A stretch of DNA of 64,000 nt from Fibrobacterota bacterium (GTDB lineage: Bacteria; Fibrobacterota; Fibrobacteria; UBA11236), in the NCBI GenBank assembly GCA_023249635.1, contig JAHFCH010000005.1, positions 1 through 64,000 on the forward strand, read 5' to 3'. The position numbers and the translations under genes were made by a program. Position 1 is the stretch's first letter; the number at the start of each line of letters is the position of its first letter. Of this stretch, positions 33,408 to 42,395 are shown piece by piece. The notes under the pieces were generated by a model. It had not been told where the DNA came from, made no database searches, and worked only from the letters and a program-made list of their open reading frames with translations.

Positions 33408-34925
33408 TCAAATTCCCCATCCCAATTGCGCCACCCAGTACCAATCGGATTTCCGCACCGTCACCTCGTTGGGATTCAGCTGCGGACCGTAATACGAAGT
33501 CGCGTCGGGAATGCGTAAATGATCGCTGGCGGCCTGCAGGCTCAGGGTGGTGCCCGCGCCCAGTCGTTTGCGCAGCAGCAGCGAATACTTGAAGTTGTCC
33601 TTGTCGGCCAGGTCGTAATAGCTATGCGACGAAGTCAGGCGATCGCTGGCATCGGGCACGAAGGGCACGTTGTTCCCGTCCGAGCCGATGGGCCAGGTAT
33701 TGTTGAGCCAGGGCGAATCGTACCATTCGGCCTGCACGCTGAAGAGATCAAGCCAACCGAAAGCGGGGATGTTGATGCCCGCCATGATCGGCACGCGGCG
33801 CATGCGATCGGTATAGAACACGGGCCGGTTCTCGACGCCTAGCAGCGCGACCTCGGCGAAGATCTTAAAATCCGACGGGGACATCCCGAGTTCCGGGAGC
33901 AGCGGCTTGGGATCGAAGGTGGCCCGGGCCATCAGCAAGGTTCCGGCCGCGCTGTAATAATGCAGCTGTGGCCGCTCCGCCGGGGAAAGCTTATCGAGTC
34001 CTTCCACCAGCGCGGCCAAGGAGTCCTGCTCGTGGGCCATGGCCGCGAAACGGGCGGAATCGGCGCCGGTCGCCCCGGCCAGGCGCCCGCGCCAATACGT
34101 ACCGGCATTGGCATAGAAGGAGTAATTGGCCGAGCGATCCACGCCACCGCTGGTGAACCAGGCATTGGCCTTGTTCTCGCGTGAGGTACGTTCGGGATAA
34201 ACCGGCAGCAAACGTTTGCAATCCACTCCCGCTCCCACATCGAATACGCCTTGCGGGGATCGATAGGCGGCGACGGCGGCCAGGGATCCGTCGTATAAAG
34301 GCGCCAGACCGGTCTCGGTGAGCAGCAGCAAATCCGCGGAGAATCCGCCCATGCGGAAAGACGCGCGCGCGCCTTGCAGGTACGCCGCGGCGCTGTTCGC
34401 CAAGGCATAGCCGCCCGTCATCACGACACCCGGATAAGGGGTGCTGCGGAACAGGTATTCTCCCAGGTTGGATGCCTCGGGATTGTACTTGTAAGGGAAC
34501 AGGCCGATGGCCAAAGTGACCGGCGGGCGTTCGGGATCGCCGAAGGCGTAAGCCGCTTCGCTTATGCTGGGTCCCACGAAAAACGCCTTGCGTTGCGATC
34601 CGGAGAAACCGCCGTTGACCACTTCCGGTTTGCGGAACTGGAAGATACCGCCCAGGCCCCCGGTAACCCGGAAGCGACTGTCCCAGGTGAGGGTGCGGGT
34701 GACGGAGGCGCCGAAATGATCGATCCATTCCGGGCGCAACGGCTCCAGCACGCCGCCGCCGACCACGCCGCTGCGGATCATGCCCGCTTCCTGGAAGGCG
34801 GACAGGGCCAGGGTATCATGGATAGGACGCTCGGCTCCGGCCGGATCGGAATGCGCCGGCGGCACGGACGCCGCCAGCGCGCATGCGAGCACCAGCACCG
34901 GGGACATTGGGCCGGACGCGCGCAT
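33408..34925 (-). CDS. Outer-membrane protein paralogue 3 (cluster B)
   Basis: A 505-residue exported protein, signal peptide ending PPAHSDP. It shares a chain of motifs with the next two genes: EWIDHFGA, GLGGIFQFRKPEV, GSQRKAFFVGPS, FPYKYNPEASNLGEYLFRS, APLYDGSLAA, SAAGTLLMARATFDPKPL, FYTDRMRRVPIMAGINIPAF and a C-terminal KSDWYWVAQLGW. Alternating strands and repeated aromatic girdle residues suggest a beta-barrel. I use ATG at 34925, one base after the upstream stop, instead of a start inside the upstream gene. The family is not one I recognise by name. Confidence 0.75.
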   Translation of the reverse strand: MRASGPMSPVLVLACALAASVPPAHSDPAGAERPIHDTLALSAFQEAGMIRSGVVGGGVLEPLRPEWIDHFGASVTRTLTWDSRFRVTGGLGGIFQFRKPEVVNGGFSGSQRKAFFVGPSISEAAYAFGDPERPPVTLAIGLFPYKYNPEASNLGEYLFRSTPYPGVVMTGGYALANSAAAYLQGARASFRMGGFSADLLLLTETGLAPLYDGSLAAVAAYRSPQGVFDVGAGVDCKRLLPVYPERTSRENKANAWFTSGGVDRSANYSFYANAGTYWRGRLAGATGADSARFAAMAHEQDSLAALVEGLDKLSPAERPQLHYYSAAGTLLMARATFDPKPLLPELGMSPSDFKIFAEVALLGVENRPVFYTDRMRRVPIMAGINIPAFGWLDLFSVQAEWYDSPWLNNTWPIGSDGNNVPFVPDASDRLTSSHSYYDLADKDNFKYSLLLRKRLGAGTTLSLQAASDHLRIPDATSYYGPQLNPNEVTVRKSDWYWVAQLGWGI

Positions 34926-34926
34926 G

Positions 34927-36615
34927 TCAGAGTTCCCAGCTCGCATTGGCCATCCAATACCAGTCACGGGAAGCCCCCAGGATCTGATTGGGTTCCAGGC
35001 GGGAGCCGAAGAACCAATCCGTGCCTACGGTACGCAGGTGATCCCGCGCGAATTGCGCGGAGACCAGGAACCCGGGCAGCACGTGTTTTTGCAGCAGCAA
35101 CGACCAGCTGAAATCGTCCTTGCCGGACGCATCGTAATAAGCATCCCGGGAAAATCCCGCATGGGTTCCCGCTGGGAAATACGGGGTAGCTCGACCGTTA
35201 CCTAGGGAGACGAAATCGTTGGCGAAAGGGGAATGGAACCATTCGCATTGGAAGGCGGCCAGATCCAGCCAACGGAAGGCGGGAAGATTGAAACCCAGCA
35301 TGAAGGGCATGCGGTCGGAACGGCGCGTGTAGTAGACCGGATAGTTTTCCACCCCCAGCAGCGCGATTTCACCGTACAGCTTCAGGTCTTCCGGACCCAG
35401 GGCCGCCGAAGGGAAAAAACGTTTGGGATCGAAGGCGGCCCGGGCCATCAACAGGGTGCCTGCGGGGGAGAAATATTCCAGACCGGGTTTGGAGTAGGCC
35501 ACGCGGTTACCGGCGCCGTCGGTGACGGAATCGGTCGTGGTCCAATAGGCGATGGAATCGGCGACGGCCCCGGCGACATCGGCATCGACCCGGTGGCGGC
35601 GGGCCGCGGCCAGGGGACCCAGGGCGGCCGGCACATCGGCGGCGTAGCGGGCCGCCGAGTCGAGGTTGGCCGCGGTGGGATCGGCCAGGAAAGCCAGGGC
35701 GGGATGCGACGGGTTGACGGCGGCCAGATCGGCTTTGGCGACCGCGACCCCTTCCGTAACACGCAAGTTACCAAAGGCCTGCTTCTGCGTGTACTCTTCC
35801 GGAGTGCCCGGGTACCAGGTTCCGGCCTTTCGGAAATAGGCATTGGCCAGGGTATGGGGCGCCGTGCGCCCGGGTCTGACCTGGATCAGCCGCTTTTGGT
35901 TCACGCCCGCGCCCAGCACCAGCGCGCCGTCCCCCGCCGTGTAGGAGGCCAGGGCGGCCAGGGACCAATCATACAAGGGGGGCACATTGGTTTCGGTATA
36001 CAGCAGGGCTTCCGCGCGGAAATCGCCCCGGGACCAGACCGCCTGGAACCCTTGCAGCATGGCTCCCGAACTGCCGATGGCGGAAAGCCCGCCGGTGGTG
36101 AGGAAGGTCGGATAGGGACCGGAGCGCAGCAGGTATTCGCCCAGGTTATGCGCATCGGGATTGTATTTGAAAGGGAACATCCCCATGGCCAGGGAGAAGG
36201 TAGGCCGTTCCGGATCCCCCCAGGCATAGGTCCCCTTGGCGATGGAAGGCCCCAGGAAGAAGGCCTTGGACTGGCTGCCGCCGAACTCGGCCTGGGCCAC
36301 CTCGGGCTTGGGGAATTCGAACACGCCGCCCAATCCCACCGCGATATGCAGGCGCTCGGCGACCACGGCTTCACGCAGGTAATACGCCCCGAGATGATCG
36401 ATCCATTCATCCCGGAAGGGCTCGTTCACGTCCTTCCAGGCGCCGCTTTGCAAGCGCCCGAATTCCTGCATGCCGCCTACCACGGCCGGCAGCCAACGCA
36501 CCGCGGGCGCTTCGTTCGCCCACGCGGGCTGCGGGCAGAGCGCGCCTCCCGCGCCTATCACACCCATGGCCACCATCGCAGCCGACAACGCGTATGCCAT
36601 CCGGGCCGCGTTCAT
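34927..36615 (-). CDS. Outer-membrane protein paralogue 2 (cluster B)
   Basis: A 562-residue exported protein, paralogous to its neighbours: EWIDHLGAYYLREA, GLGGVFEFPKPEV, GGSQSKAFFLGPS, FPFKYNPDAHNLGEYLLRS, PPLYDWSLAALASY, SPAGTLLMARAAFDPKRF, LKLYGEIALLGVENYPVYYT, RMPFMLGFNLPAFRWLD, SRDWYWMANASWEL. It is the longest copy because of an Ala/Asp-rich insertion (about residues 285-370) before the SPAGT motif. ATG at 36615 overlaps the upstream stop (ATGA). A substrate channel or surface-layer role is only inferred. Confidence 0.75.
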   Translation of the reverse strand: MNAARMAYALSAAMVAMGVIGAGGALCPQPAWANEAPAVRWLPAVVGGMQEFGRLQSGAWKDVNEPFRDEWIDHLGAYYLREAVVAERLHIAVGLGGVFEFPKPEVAQAEFGGSQSKAFFLGPSIAKGTYAWGDPERPTFSLAMGMFPFKYNPDAHNLGEYLLRSGPYPTFLTTGGLSAIGSSGAMLQGFQAVWSRGDFRAEALLYTETNVPPLYDWSLAALASYTAGDGALVLGAGVNQKRLIQVRPGRTAPHTLANAYFRKAGTWYPGTPEEYTQKQAFGNLRVTEGVAVAKADLAAVNPSHPALAFLADPTAANLDSAARYAADVPAALGPLAAARRHRVDADVAGAVADSIAYWTTTDSVTDGAGNRVAYSKPGLEYFSPAGTLLMARAAFDPKRFFPSAALGPEDLKLYGEIALLGVENYPVYYTRRSDRMPFMLGFNLPAFRWLDLAAFQCEWFHSPFANDFVSLGNGRATPYFPAGTHAGFSRDAYYDASGKDDFSWSLLLQKHVLPGFLVSAQFARDHLRTVGTDWFFGSRLEPNQILGASRDWYWMANASWEL

Positions 36616-38105
36616 ATCGCGATCCCGATCCGGCACATCCAATACCAATCCTTGCTGGTGGAAAGGTTTTCGTCCGCTTCCAGGGCCGGGCCGAACCAGG
36701 TATTCAGGCTCACCAGGCGGAGATGATCCCGGGCCGCCTGGGCGCTCACGGTGATGCCCGGCAGGATGTTCTTTTCCAGCAGTACGGACCAGGACCAGTC
36801 ATCCAATTTCGCGGCATCGTAATAGTTGTCGCTGGAATAAGCCGCGTCCCCGCCCCGGGGCTGGAAGGGTTGCGGAAGTCCCACGGTCGCCACGCGCTCG
36901 GTGCTGTTGAGGAAGGGGGAACGATAAAGTTCTCCCTGTACGGCAACCCTATCGAGCAAGCGGAAGGCCGGAAGGTTGAATCCGAACATCATGGGGATGC
37001 GATCCGCCATGCGCGGGTAAAATACCGGATAATCCTTGACTCCCAACAACGCAAGTTCGCCGTAGAGTTTCAAGTCCTGCGGTCCCAGGGCCGCGGAGGA
37101 GAACCAGGGTTTGGGATCGAGGGACGCCCGTGCCATCAGGATGATTCCCGCTGCGCTGTAATACTGGTAATCGGGATGGGCATAGGCCACCGCGGGCCCG
37201 CCGGTAGGGCCGGGAACGGTGTCGGTCGTGGTCCAATACAGAACCGAATCGAGGGCAGCCTTCCAATACGCCGAATCGGCGCTGCGATGGCGGGAAGCGG
37301 CGAACTCGAGCCGGCTACGGTAATAATTGGGATTGCCGGTGTACCAGGTCCCGGCCTTCTTGAAATAGGCGTTGTTCGCTTGGCGCGGATCGGTGCGGCT
37401 GGGGCGCACGGGCACGATGCGCTTGGCGTTCACGCCTCCGCCGATCTCGAGGGAACCGTCCAGGGTCTTGTAGGTTGCCAAGGCCGCCAGCGACAAATCG
37501 TACAGAGGCGGAAATCCGGTTTCGGTCAGGGCCAACAGGGTAACGTTTGTGCTACCTAGGCGGAATTCGGCCTTGGCTCCCTGCAGGTAGGCGTCGGCCG
37601 TTCCGATGATGGCATAGCCTCCGGTTTGCAGGTAATTGGGATAGGGATTGGCGCGGAACAGGTACTCGCCCAGGTTGGCGGCATCCGGATTGTATTTGAA
37701 AGCGAACATGCCCGCCGTGGCGGTGAACCCGGGGTTTTCCGGCTCGCCGCCGCGCCAGGTCAGGGTGGCCCGGGAAGGCCCTACGAAGAAATTGCGGTAC
37801 TGGCTGCCGCCCCAACCCGCCGAGATGACCTCGGGCTTCTGGTACTGGAACACTCCGCCCAGGCCCACTTCCATCTCGAGCCGCTCCCCCACGGAGGCCC
37901 TTTCCAGGAAGAAGGCGCCGAAATGATCCACCCATTCGTCATGGAAGGCGCCGGCCGCCGAGAACCTTCCGCTTTGCAGCATACCGCATTCCTGGAACAA
38001 ACCCAGCGATGGGGCGTCGTAGCGGACGATCGGGTTTTCACCCGCTGTCGCTCCCATGCACTGCAGCGCCAGCGGCGCCGCGTATACCCAAGCCTTGGAC
38101 ATCAT
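36612..38105 (-). CDS. Outer-membrane protein paralogue 1 (cluster B)
   Basis: A 497-residue exported protein with a signal peptide ending GATAGE. Shared motifs: EWVDHFGAFFLERA, GLGGVFQYQKPEV, GGSQYRNFFVGPS, FAFKYNPDAANLGEYLFRA, PPLYDLSLAALATY, SAAGIILMARASLDPKPW, LKLYGELALLGVKDYPVFYP, RIPMMFGFNLPAFRLLD, ARDHLRLVS, SKDWYWMCRIG. It is the first of three head-to-tail copies, 11 bases after the HEAT-repeat gene. Divergence among copies is substantial, so the triplication is old or under diversifying pressure. Confidence 0.75.
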   Translation of the reverse strand: MMSKAWVYAAPLALQCMGATAGENPIVRYDAPSLGLFQECGMLQSGRFSAAGAFHDEWVDHFGAFFLERASVGERLEMEVGLGGVFQYQKPEVISAGWGGSQYRNFFVGPSRATLTWRGGEPENPGFTATAGMFAFKYNPDAANLGEYLFRANPYPNYLQTGGYAIIGTADAYLQGAKAEFRLGSTNVTLLALTETGFPPLYDLSLAALATYKTLDGSLEIGGGVNAKRIVPVRPSRTDPRQANNAYFKKAGTWYTGNPNYYRSRLEFAASRHRSADSAYWKAALDSVLYWTTTDTVPGPTGGPAVAYAHPDYQYYSAAGIILMARASLDPKPWFSSAALGPQDLKLYGELALLGVKDYPVFYPRMADRIPMMFGFNLPAFRLLDRVAVQGELYRSPFLNSTERVATVGLPQPFQPRGGDAAYSSDNYYDAAKLDDWSWSVLLEKNILPGITVSAQAARDHLRLVSLNTWFGPALEADENLSTSKDWYWMCRIGIAI

Positions 38106-38116
38106 CGGGGTTCCGT

Positions 38117-39229
38117 TCAGGGATTCACGAAGGCGGCGCTACGCGCGCCTCCCGCCCGTTCCGCCACTATCCGATAGATTCCGGAGGGTAATGCTTTCGC
38201 GTCCCAGCCGATCGCGGCCGAGCCATCGCCGCGCCATTCCCGCCGCGTCCTACCGCCCATGTCGGCTATGCGCACGCGCCAGGGTCCGGCTCCCGGCCAA
38301 TCCAGGCGCAAGCGCCCGCCCACCCGGGAAAAGACGAACCTGCCCGACGGAGGCGCAGTTCCCCCTCCTGGCACCGCCGTGGGCAGGCTCTTGATGAAGG
38401 CCAGGGTCGAATCGGCGTGCAGGACCACGTTGGGGCGTACCGCCGTAACCGCCGCGCTACGTACGGCGTTGGCGACTTCGGTGGCTTCCGCCTTGAGCCC
38501 GCGCTCGGCCAGTCGCTCCGCGAAGAGCAGGTTCAAGGCCATGGCCTGCATCGATTCCAGGCGATCGGACGCGTTCATGGCCTGGGCGATGGCAGTCTTG
38601 CCCAAGGGACTACCGATATTCGCCAGGCTTCGCAAGGCGATAGCGCGGATATTGCGATCGGTAGAGGTCGCCGACGGCGTCAGGGACGCCAACGTCGATT
38701 CGGATCCGTCGCGTAAGGATCCCGCCGCCCGCATAAGTGTGGGACGGCATTTGTCCTGGGAAGAGGGCAAAGCCGCGCGGACGGCGGGAATAATCTTGTC
38801 GGGGCCTTCGGTCGAGGCGATCCCGAGCAGGGATTGGGCCGCAGGCTCGCACAGGTTGGCATCGGTCAGGTAGGCGGCAAGCGGATCCACCGACGCCGAC
38901 TTGCCGCAGAAACGCAACTCTTCGATCAGGAATGCCTTGATCTCCCAATCCACCGGCTTCGCCAGGCCGGCGAGCAATGCCGTCTCCTGCGCTTGCCGTT
39001 CGCTCTCCGATCCGGGGCGAAAAGAATAATTCGTAAGCCGGCGGACCTCGAGTCGCGCGGCCGCATCGTTGCCGCCTCCGGGTTTCTTGATCTGCGCGAT
39101 GGCATCGGCGGCGGTCTGGGCGCCCGCGGATACCGCAGAGAGAGCGGAGACCGCGGCCAGCAGCAGTATCGCTGCCGGCCACGGGAGCCTTCCGGCGCGC
39201 GTCACTGGGAGTGAACTTACGCGTGCCAT
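38117..39229 (-). CDS. Secreted HEAT-repeat protein with sorting-like C-terminus
   Basis: A 370-residue exported protein (signal peptide ending SAVSAGAQTA). The middle is a row of paired helices of the HEAT type (AFLIEELRFCGKSASVDPLA, RAIALRSLANIGSPLGKTAI, SLLGIASTEGPDKIIPAVRA). After a Pro/Gly hinge the last 80 residues form a beta domain typical of type IX-like sorting tails: FVFSRVGGRLRLDWPG, VRIADMGGRTRREW, ALPSGIYRIVAERAGG. ATG at 39229 shares bases with the stop of the oxidoreductase gene. Probably a secreted scaffold or adaptor; no enzyme motif seen. Confidence 0.75.
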   Translation of the reverse strand: MARVSSLPVTRAGRLPWPAAILLLAAVSALSAVSAGAQTAADAIAQIKKPGGGNDAAARLEVRRLTNYSFRPGSESERQAQETALLAGLAKPVDWEIKAFLIEELRFCGKSASVDPLAAYLTDANLCEPAAQSLLGIASTEGPDKIIPAVRAALPSSQDKCRPTLMRAAGSLRDGSESTLASLTPSATSTDRNIRAIALRSLANIGSPLGKTAIAQAMNASDRLESMQAMALNLLFAERLAERGLKAEATEVANAVRSAAVTAVRPNVVLHADSTLAFIKSLPTAVPGGGTAPPSGRFVFSRVGGRLRLDWPGAGPWRVRIADMGGRTRREWRGDGSAAIGWDAKALPSGIYRIVAERAGGARSAAFVNP

Positions 39230-40524
39230 CAGGCGCCTCCATCGGGAAGGGCCCAAGGGGCCCGCATCGGTTGGAAGATCATGCGGTTGGCTTCCTCGTC
39301 ACCGACGAAGACCAACTTGTCGGGATCGAAGCGGAGCTTGCGCCCCAGCCGCACCGCGATGCTGCTGAGGTTCACCAAGGTGCAGGAGCGGAAGCCGTTC
39401 CGTTCATTGAGGCCGAAGCTCTTACGTGTACGCACCGCCTCGGAAAAATCGTCGAGTTGCACGGGCGGGTTCGGCAAGGCATCCACCTTGGCCTTGAGCC
39501 CCGTGATGTCCGATTGGAAATTGGCGCGCACCTGGCCCTTGCTTCCCTGCATCAAGGCGGTATCCTTGCCTACCCCGTCGAGGATGATCTTGGTGCCGTC
39601 GGCATAGGCCAAGGTCACTTTACGCCACGGGATTACCGCGTCCGCTGGCTGGGGATCGGAGTCGGGAGTGATCTCCACCGGGCTGGTGTCGTCCTTGCCC
39701 AAGATGTATTGGAAGGCATCCAGGTAATGCTGCCCCATATCGCCCAGTCCGCCGGCATCATAATCCCAATAGCCGCGGAAACTCTGGTGCACGCGGGCCG
39801 CGTTGTAGGGCTTCCAGGGCGCCGGGCCCAACCATAAATCGTAGTCGAGTCCCGCGGGCGGGGTTTGCGGAGCCAGGTTTTGCTGGCCCATCCACAACGG
39901 AAGTTTCCAATCGAAACCCGTGCCCGCTCCCACCGTTACCGTCAAGGGTCCGCCCAGCACATCTCCGATCACGAGCTTGCGTAAATCGCGCGCGGGTACG
40001 CCCGCGCCGTAGAACGCGTCGCCGAACAAGGCGCTGGCGCCGGTAAAGCGGAACCAGGTATTCAAACGGAAGATGGTGCCGTTGCGGCGTACCGCTTCCA
40101 TCACCTTGCGGCCTTCGCCGATGGTACGGGTCATGGGCTTCTCGCACCAGATATCCCGTCCCGCCTCGGCGGCAGCCAGGGCCATCAGCCCATGCCAATG
40201 CGGCGGAGTGGCGATGTGGATGATGTTGGCGTCGGTCTTGGCAAGCAGATCGCGGAAGTCCTTGTACCCTGTCACGCCGGCCCTGCCTGACAGGGCCTGC
40301 GCCAGATGCGCCTCGTCCACGTCGCAAACCGCCACCAGTCGCGAAGGCGAGGAGTTGTTCATGCCCGGCTCGGTGCCGGCCACATGGCCCATGCCTTTGG
40401 AGCCGGTTCCGATCACGGCGCGCGTCAATTGATCGCTGGGGGCTTGGCCCCGCGCCCAGGAAGGCAAGATGGTGAAGGCCGCAGCCGCCTGCGCGGTCCG
40501 CGTCAGCATCTGCCTGCGGTTCAT
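39229..40524 (-). CDS. Tat-exported Gfo/Idh/MocA family oxidoreductase
   Basis: A 431-residue NAD(P)-dependent oxidoreductase. It starts MNRRQMLTRTAQAAAAF, a twin-arginine signal, so it is exported folded with bound cofactor. The Rossmann motif VIGTGSKGMGH lies at about 38-48, followed by VAVCDVDEAHLAQA, IIHIATPPHWHGLMALAAAE and the catalytic CEKPMTRT (Glu-Lys-Pro). The C-terminal half has GGLGDMGQHYLDAFQYILG, with the conserved His in the active site region. Exported relatives oxidise sugar or glycoside hydroxyls, including C3. ATG at 40524 is chosen because it starts the Tat motif. It heads the six-gene run to 32307. Confidence 0.9.
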   Translation of the reverse strand: MNRRQMLTRTAQAAAAFTILPSWARGQAPSDQLTRAVIGTGSKGMGHVAGTEPGMNNSSPSRLVAVCDVDEAHLAQALSGRAGVTGYKDFRDLLAKTDANIIHIATPPHWHGLMALAAAEAGRDIWCEKPMTRTIGEGRKVMEAVRRNGTIFRLNTWFRFTGASALFGDAFYGAGVPARDLRKLVIGDVLGGPLTVTVGAGTGFDWKLPLWMGQQNLAPQTPPAGLDYDLWLGPAPWKPYNAARVHQSFRGYWDYDAGGLGDMGQHYLDAFQYILGKDDTSPVEITPDSDPQPADAVIPWRKVTLAYADGTKIILDGVGKDTALMQGSKGQVRANFQSDITGLKAKVDALPNPPVQLDDFSEAVRTRKSFGLNERNGFRSCTLVNLSSIAVRLGRKLRFDPDKLVFVGDEEANRMIFQPMRAPWALPDGGA

Positions 40525-40639
40525 TTTCCCCTGGAACATCGGCTCCCCCGAACCCGGCTGCGGGGCCGCTAATGGCCCGCACCCGTGGGAGAAAATCTAG
40601 GCCGGGGGAGTAGGCGCGGGGGTGGAGGGAGGGGAGAAA

Positions 40640-40660
40640 GCGTGCGGTAGCGCTACACGC
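40640..40660. other. Hairpin between lipoprotein and oxidoreductase genes
   Basis: GCGTG (40640-40644) and CACGC (40656-40660) flank the self-complementary TAGCGCTA, giving a bulged hairpin just after the lipoprotein stop. It could end or attenuate the transcript that runs on into the oxidoreductase operon. No T-run follows. Confidence 0.35.
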
Positions 40661-40676
40661 CCGGCGATGCGCGCGT

Positions 40677-42395
40677 TCAGGGAACGCGGAGGCTTACCAC
40701 CTCGGATCCGGGCGCCTGATTGGCGTGCGCGAACCGGATCCAATCGGCCCCGCGCGCGACATCGGAAACGGTCGCATCGTCCACGCATCCGTTCAGATGC
40801 GTATTGGCCTGCAGGGCCGGGGCCCATTGGCGCAGGGTGCCGCCGCCCAGGATCCAGAATCCGGAAATATCCTCGGCATGGGGCGCGTCGGCGTTCTTCG
40901 CCGCCGCTTCGCCATCCAGGAACAGCGCCATGCCCGCGACCGGATCCTGCGTCGCGATCATATGGTGCCAGGCCCCGTCGGCGTAGCCCGGCTTGGATAC
41001 CGCCAGACGTTCGAATTCACCGCGGCCCTCGGGAGGGTCGGCGATGTACACGCCGAAATGCACCGAACCGTCGGGATCGATCCACACATGGCGATCGTAA
41101 GGTCCTGTATTGCGCCCCAGGTAGCTGTCCTCGAAGCCGATTAGCTTTCCCGGCCCCGTGGCCAGGAACCACATGGAGAGGGTGAAGGTCTGGGGAGCGC
41201 GCACCGAATCGGTGGAAGAGAGCAGGCCCGTCAGCCCGTCGAATTGCGCGCAGCCGCCCAATGGCGAGCCATGCAGGGAAGCGGCGTCCGCCGTGGCGCC
41301 CGCCAAGGGGTTCTTCGCCGACGAAGCATCGGCCCAACGCAGCCCCTGCGGCATCGCGTCGAAATGCCAGGCGCCCCGCCAGCCCTGCGCAGCCGGGAAA
41401 ACGGAGGCCCCCGCTCCCATGCCGGGGGCCGCCGCTTTGCCCCAAAGCAAGGAGATGCTTTGGCTATCATCCCCCGCCCTCAAGCTATCCACGTGCACCC
41501 AGATGAGCGCGTCCTTCGCCTTGGCGTCCCAACGCGCGATCTCGAACGCCAGATGGCGCCCGGCAGCATCCGCGAAGCGGAGATCGCTCCCGCCTGCCGC
41601 CGCCGAATCAAAGGGGAAGGTCGTCGCGTCCAACCGCACCAATACGGGAACGTCCGCGATGCCGACCGCCAGATTCGCGCCCAAGGGGCTGATGCGCATG
41701 ACCACGGCACGGGAGCGCGGCCAAGCCGCGTAATCCTCCGACCCGAATGCGTCCAGCACCAGCTCGCCCCCGTCTCCGCTCTCGCCGGAACGCACGTCCA
41801 CATCGCGTAGCTGGACGGTTCCCAAGGCGGGATCTCCGGACAAGGCCTGCAGGACATACCGGCCCGCGGGCAGATCGGCGAACTTGAAGCGGGTCGAATC
41901 GGGAGCCAGGTACAGAAGCCGATCGAGCCCGCCGATGCGGAGGAATACGGAACCCTGGGAAGCGCGACCGCGACGGATGGTCCCCGTTAGCCCGCCCACG
42001 GGCTTAAGCACGGCGTCCGGCGCCTTGGCCAAACCGGCTTGCGCCCTTACGAACACCAGGGCCGATTGCCCGTTATCCCCGCGTATCTCTACGGAATAGG
42101 AGTCGACCGGCAGCGGTGCGATGCGATAACTCCCGTCGTTGGCGAGAGCGGTTTCGCTGCCGGGCCCGTTGGCCGCCGCCTTCTCCGAAGTATCCCGGAA
42201 CCATGAGGCAGGGCGGACCACGACCTTGCCATGGGCAACGGGCGCGCCTTCAGGGGTCCGGGCCACGCCTTTGAGCCCCACGGTTTCCGAGCCCGGGCCC
42301 TGCACGCCGGGAATATCGCCTTCCTCGCGGAAGCATGCCGTGGGTAACAGCGCGGTTACCAAGACCGCGGCCAGCAGCAGGCGGGGGGCCTTCAT
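40677..42395 (-). CDS. LamG/DUF2341 surface lipoprotein coupled to TIGR02147 regulator, cluster B
   Basis: A 572-residue lipoprotein, lipobox LLPTAC near residue 21. The order of parts repeats the cluster A lipoprotein: GPGSET motif, carboxypeptidase-regulatory domain (VGLKGVARTPEGAPVAHGKV), second GPGSET, RIAPLPVDSYSVEIRGDNGQ, then DUF2341 (ADVPVLVRLDATTFPF, FADAAGRHLAFEIARWDAKA, ISLLWG) and LamG (WRGAWHFDAMPQG, FTLSMWFLATGPG, AWHHMIATQDPVAGMALFLD). The start overlaps the regulator stop by four bases. A 150-base gap with a small hairpin separates it from the oxidoreductase gene. Confidence 0.85.
   Translation of the reverse strand: MKAPRLLLAAVLVTALLPTACFREEGDIPGVQGPGSETVGLKGVARTPEGAPVAHGKVVVRPASWFRDTSEKAAANGPGSETALANDGSYRIAPLPVDSYSVEIRGDNGQSALVFVRAQAGLAKAPDAVLKPVGGLTGTIRRGRASQGSVFLRIGGLDRLLYLAPDSTRFKFADLPAGRYVLQALSGDPALGTVQLRDVDVRSGESGDGGELVLDAFGSEDYAAWPRSRAVVMRISPLGANLAVGIADVPVLVRLDATTFPFDSAAAGGSDLRFADAAGRHLAFEIARWDAKAKDALIWVHVDSLRAGDDSQSISLLWGKAAAPGMGAGASVFPAAQGWRGAWHFDAMPQGLRWADASSAKNPLAGATADAASLHGSPLGGCAQFDGLTGLLSSTDSVRAPQTFTLSMWFLATGPGKLIGFEDSYLGRNTGPYDRHVWIDPDGSVHFGVYIADPPEGRGEFERLAVSKPGYADGAWHHMIATQDPVAGMALFLDGEAAAKNADAPHAEDISGFWILGGGTLRQWAPALQANTHLNGCVDDATVSDVARGADWIRFAHANQAPGSEVVSLRVP

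Noticed and set aside
35233-36726. A 497-codon plus-strand frame antisense to outer-membrane paralogue 2
   Set aside because: Gly/Gln-rich translation with no similarity to anything; the minus-strand paralogy is decisive.
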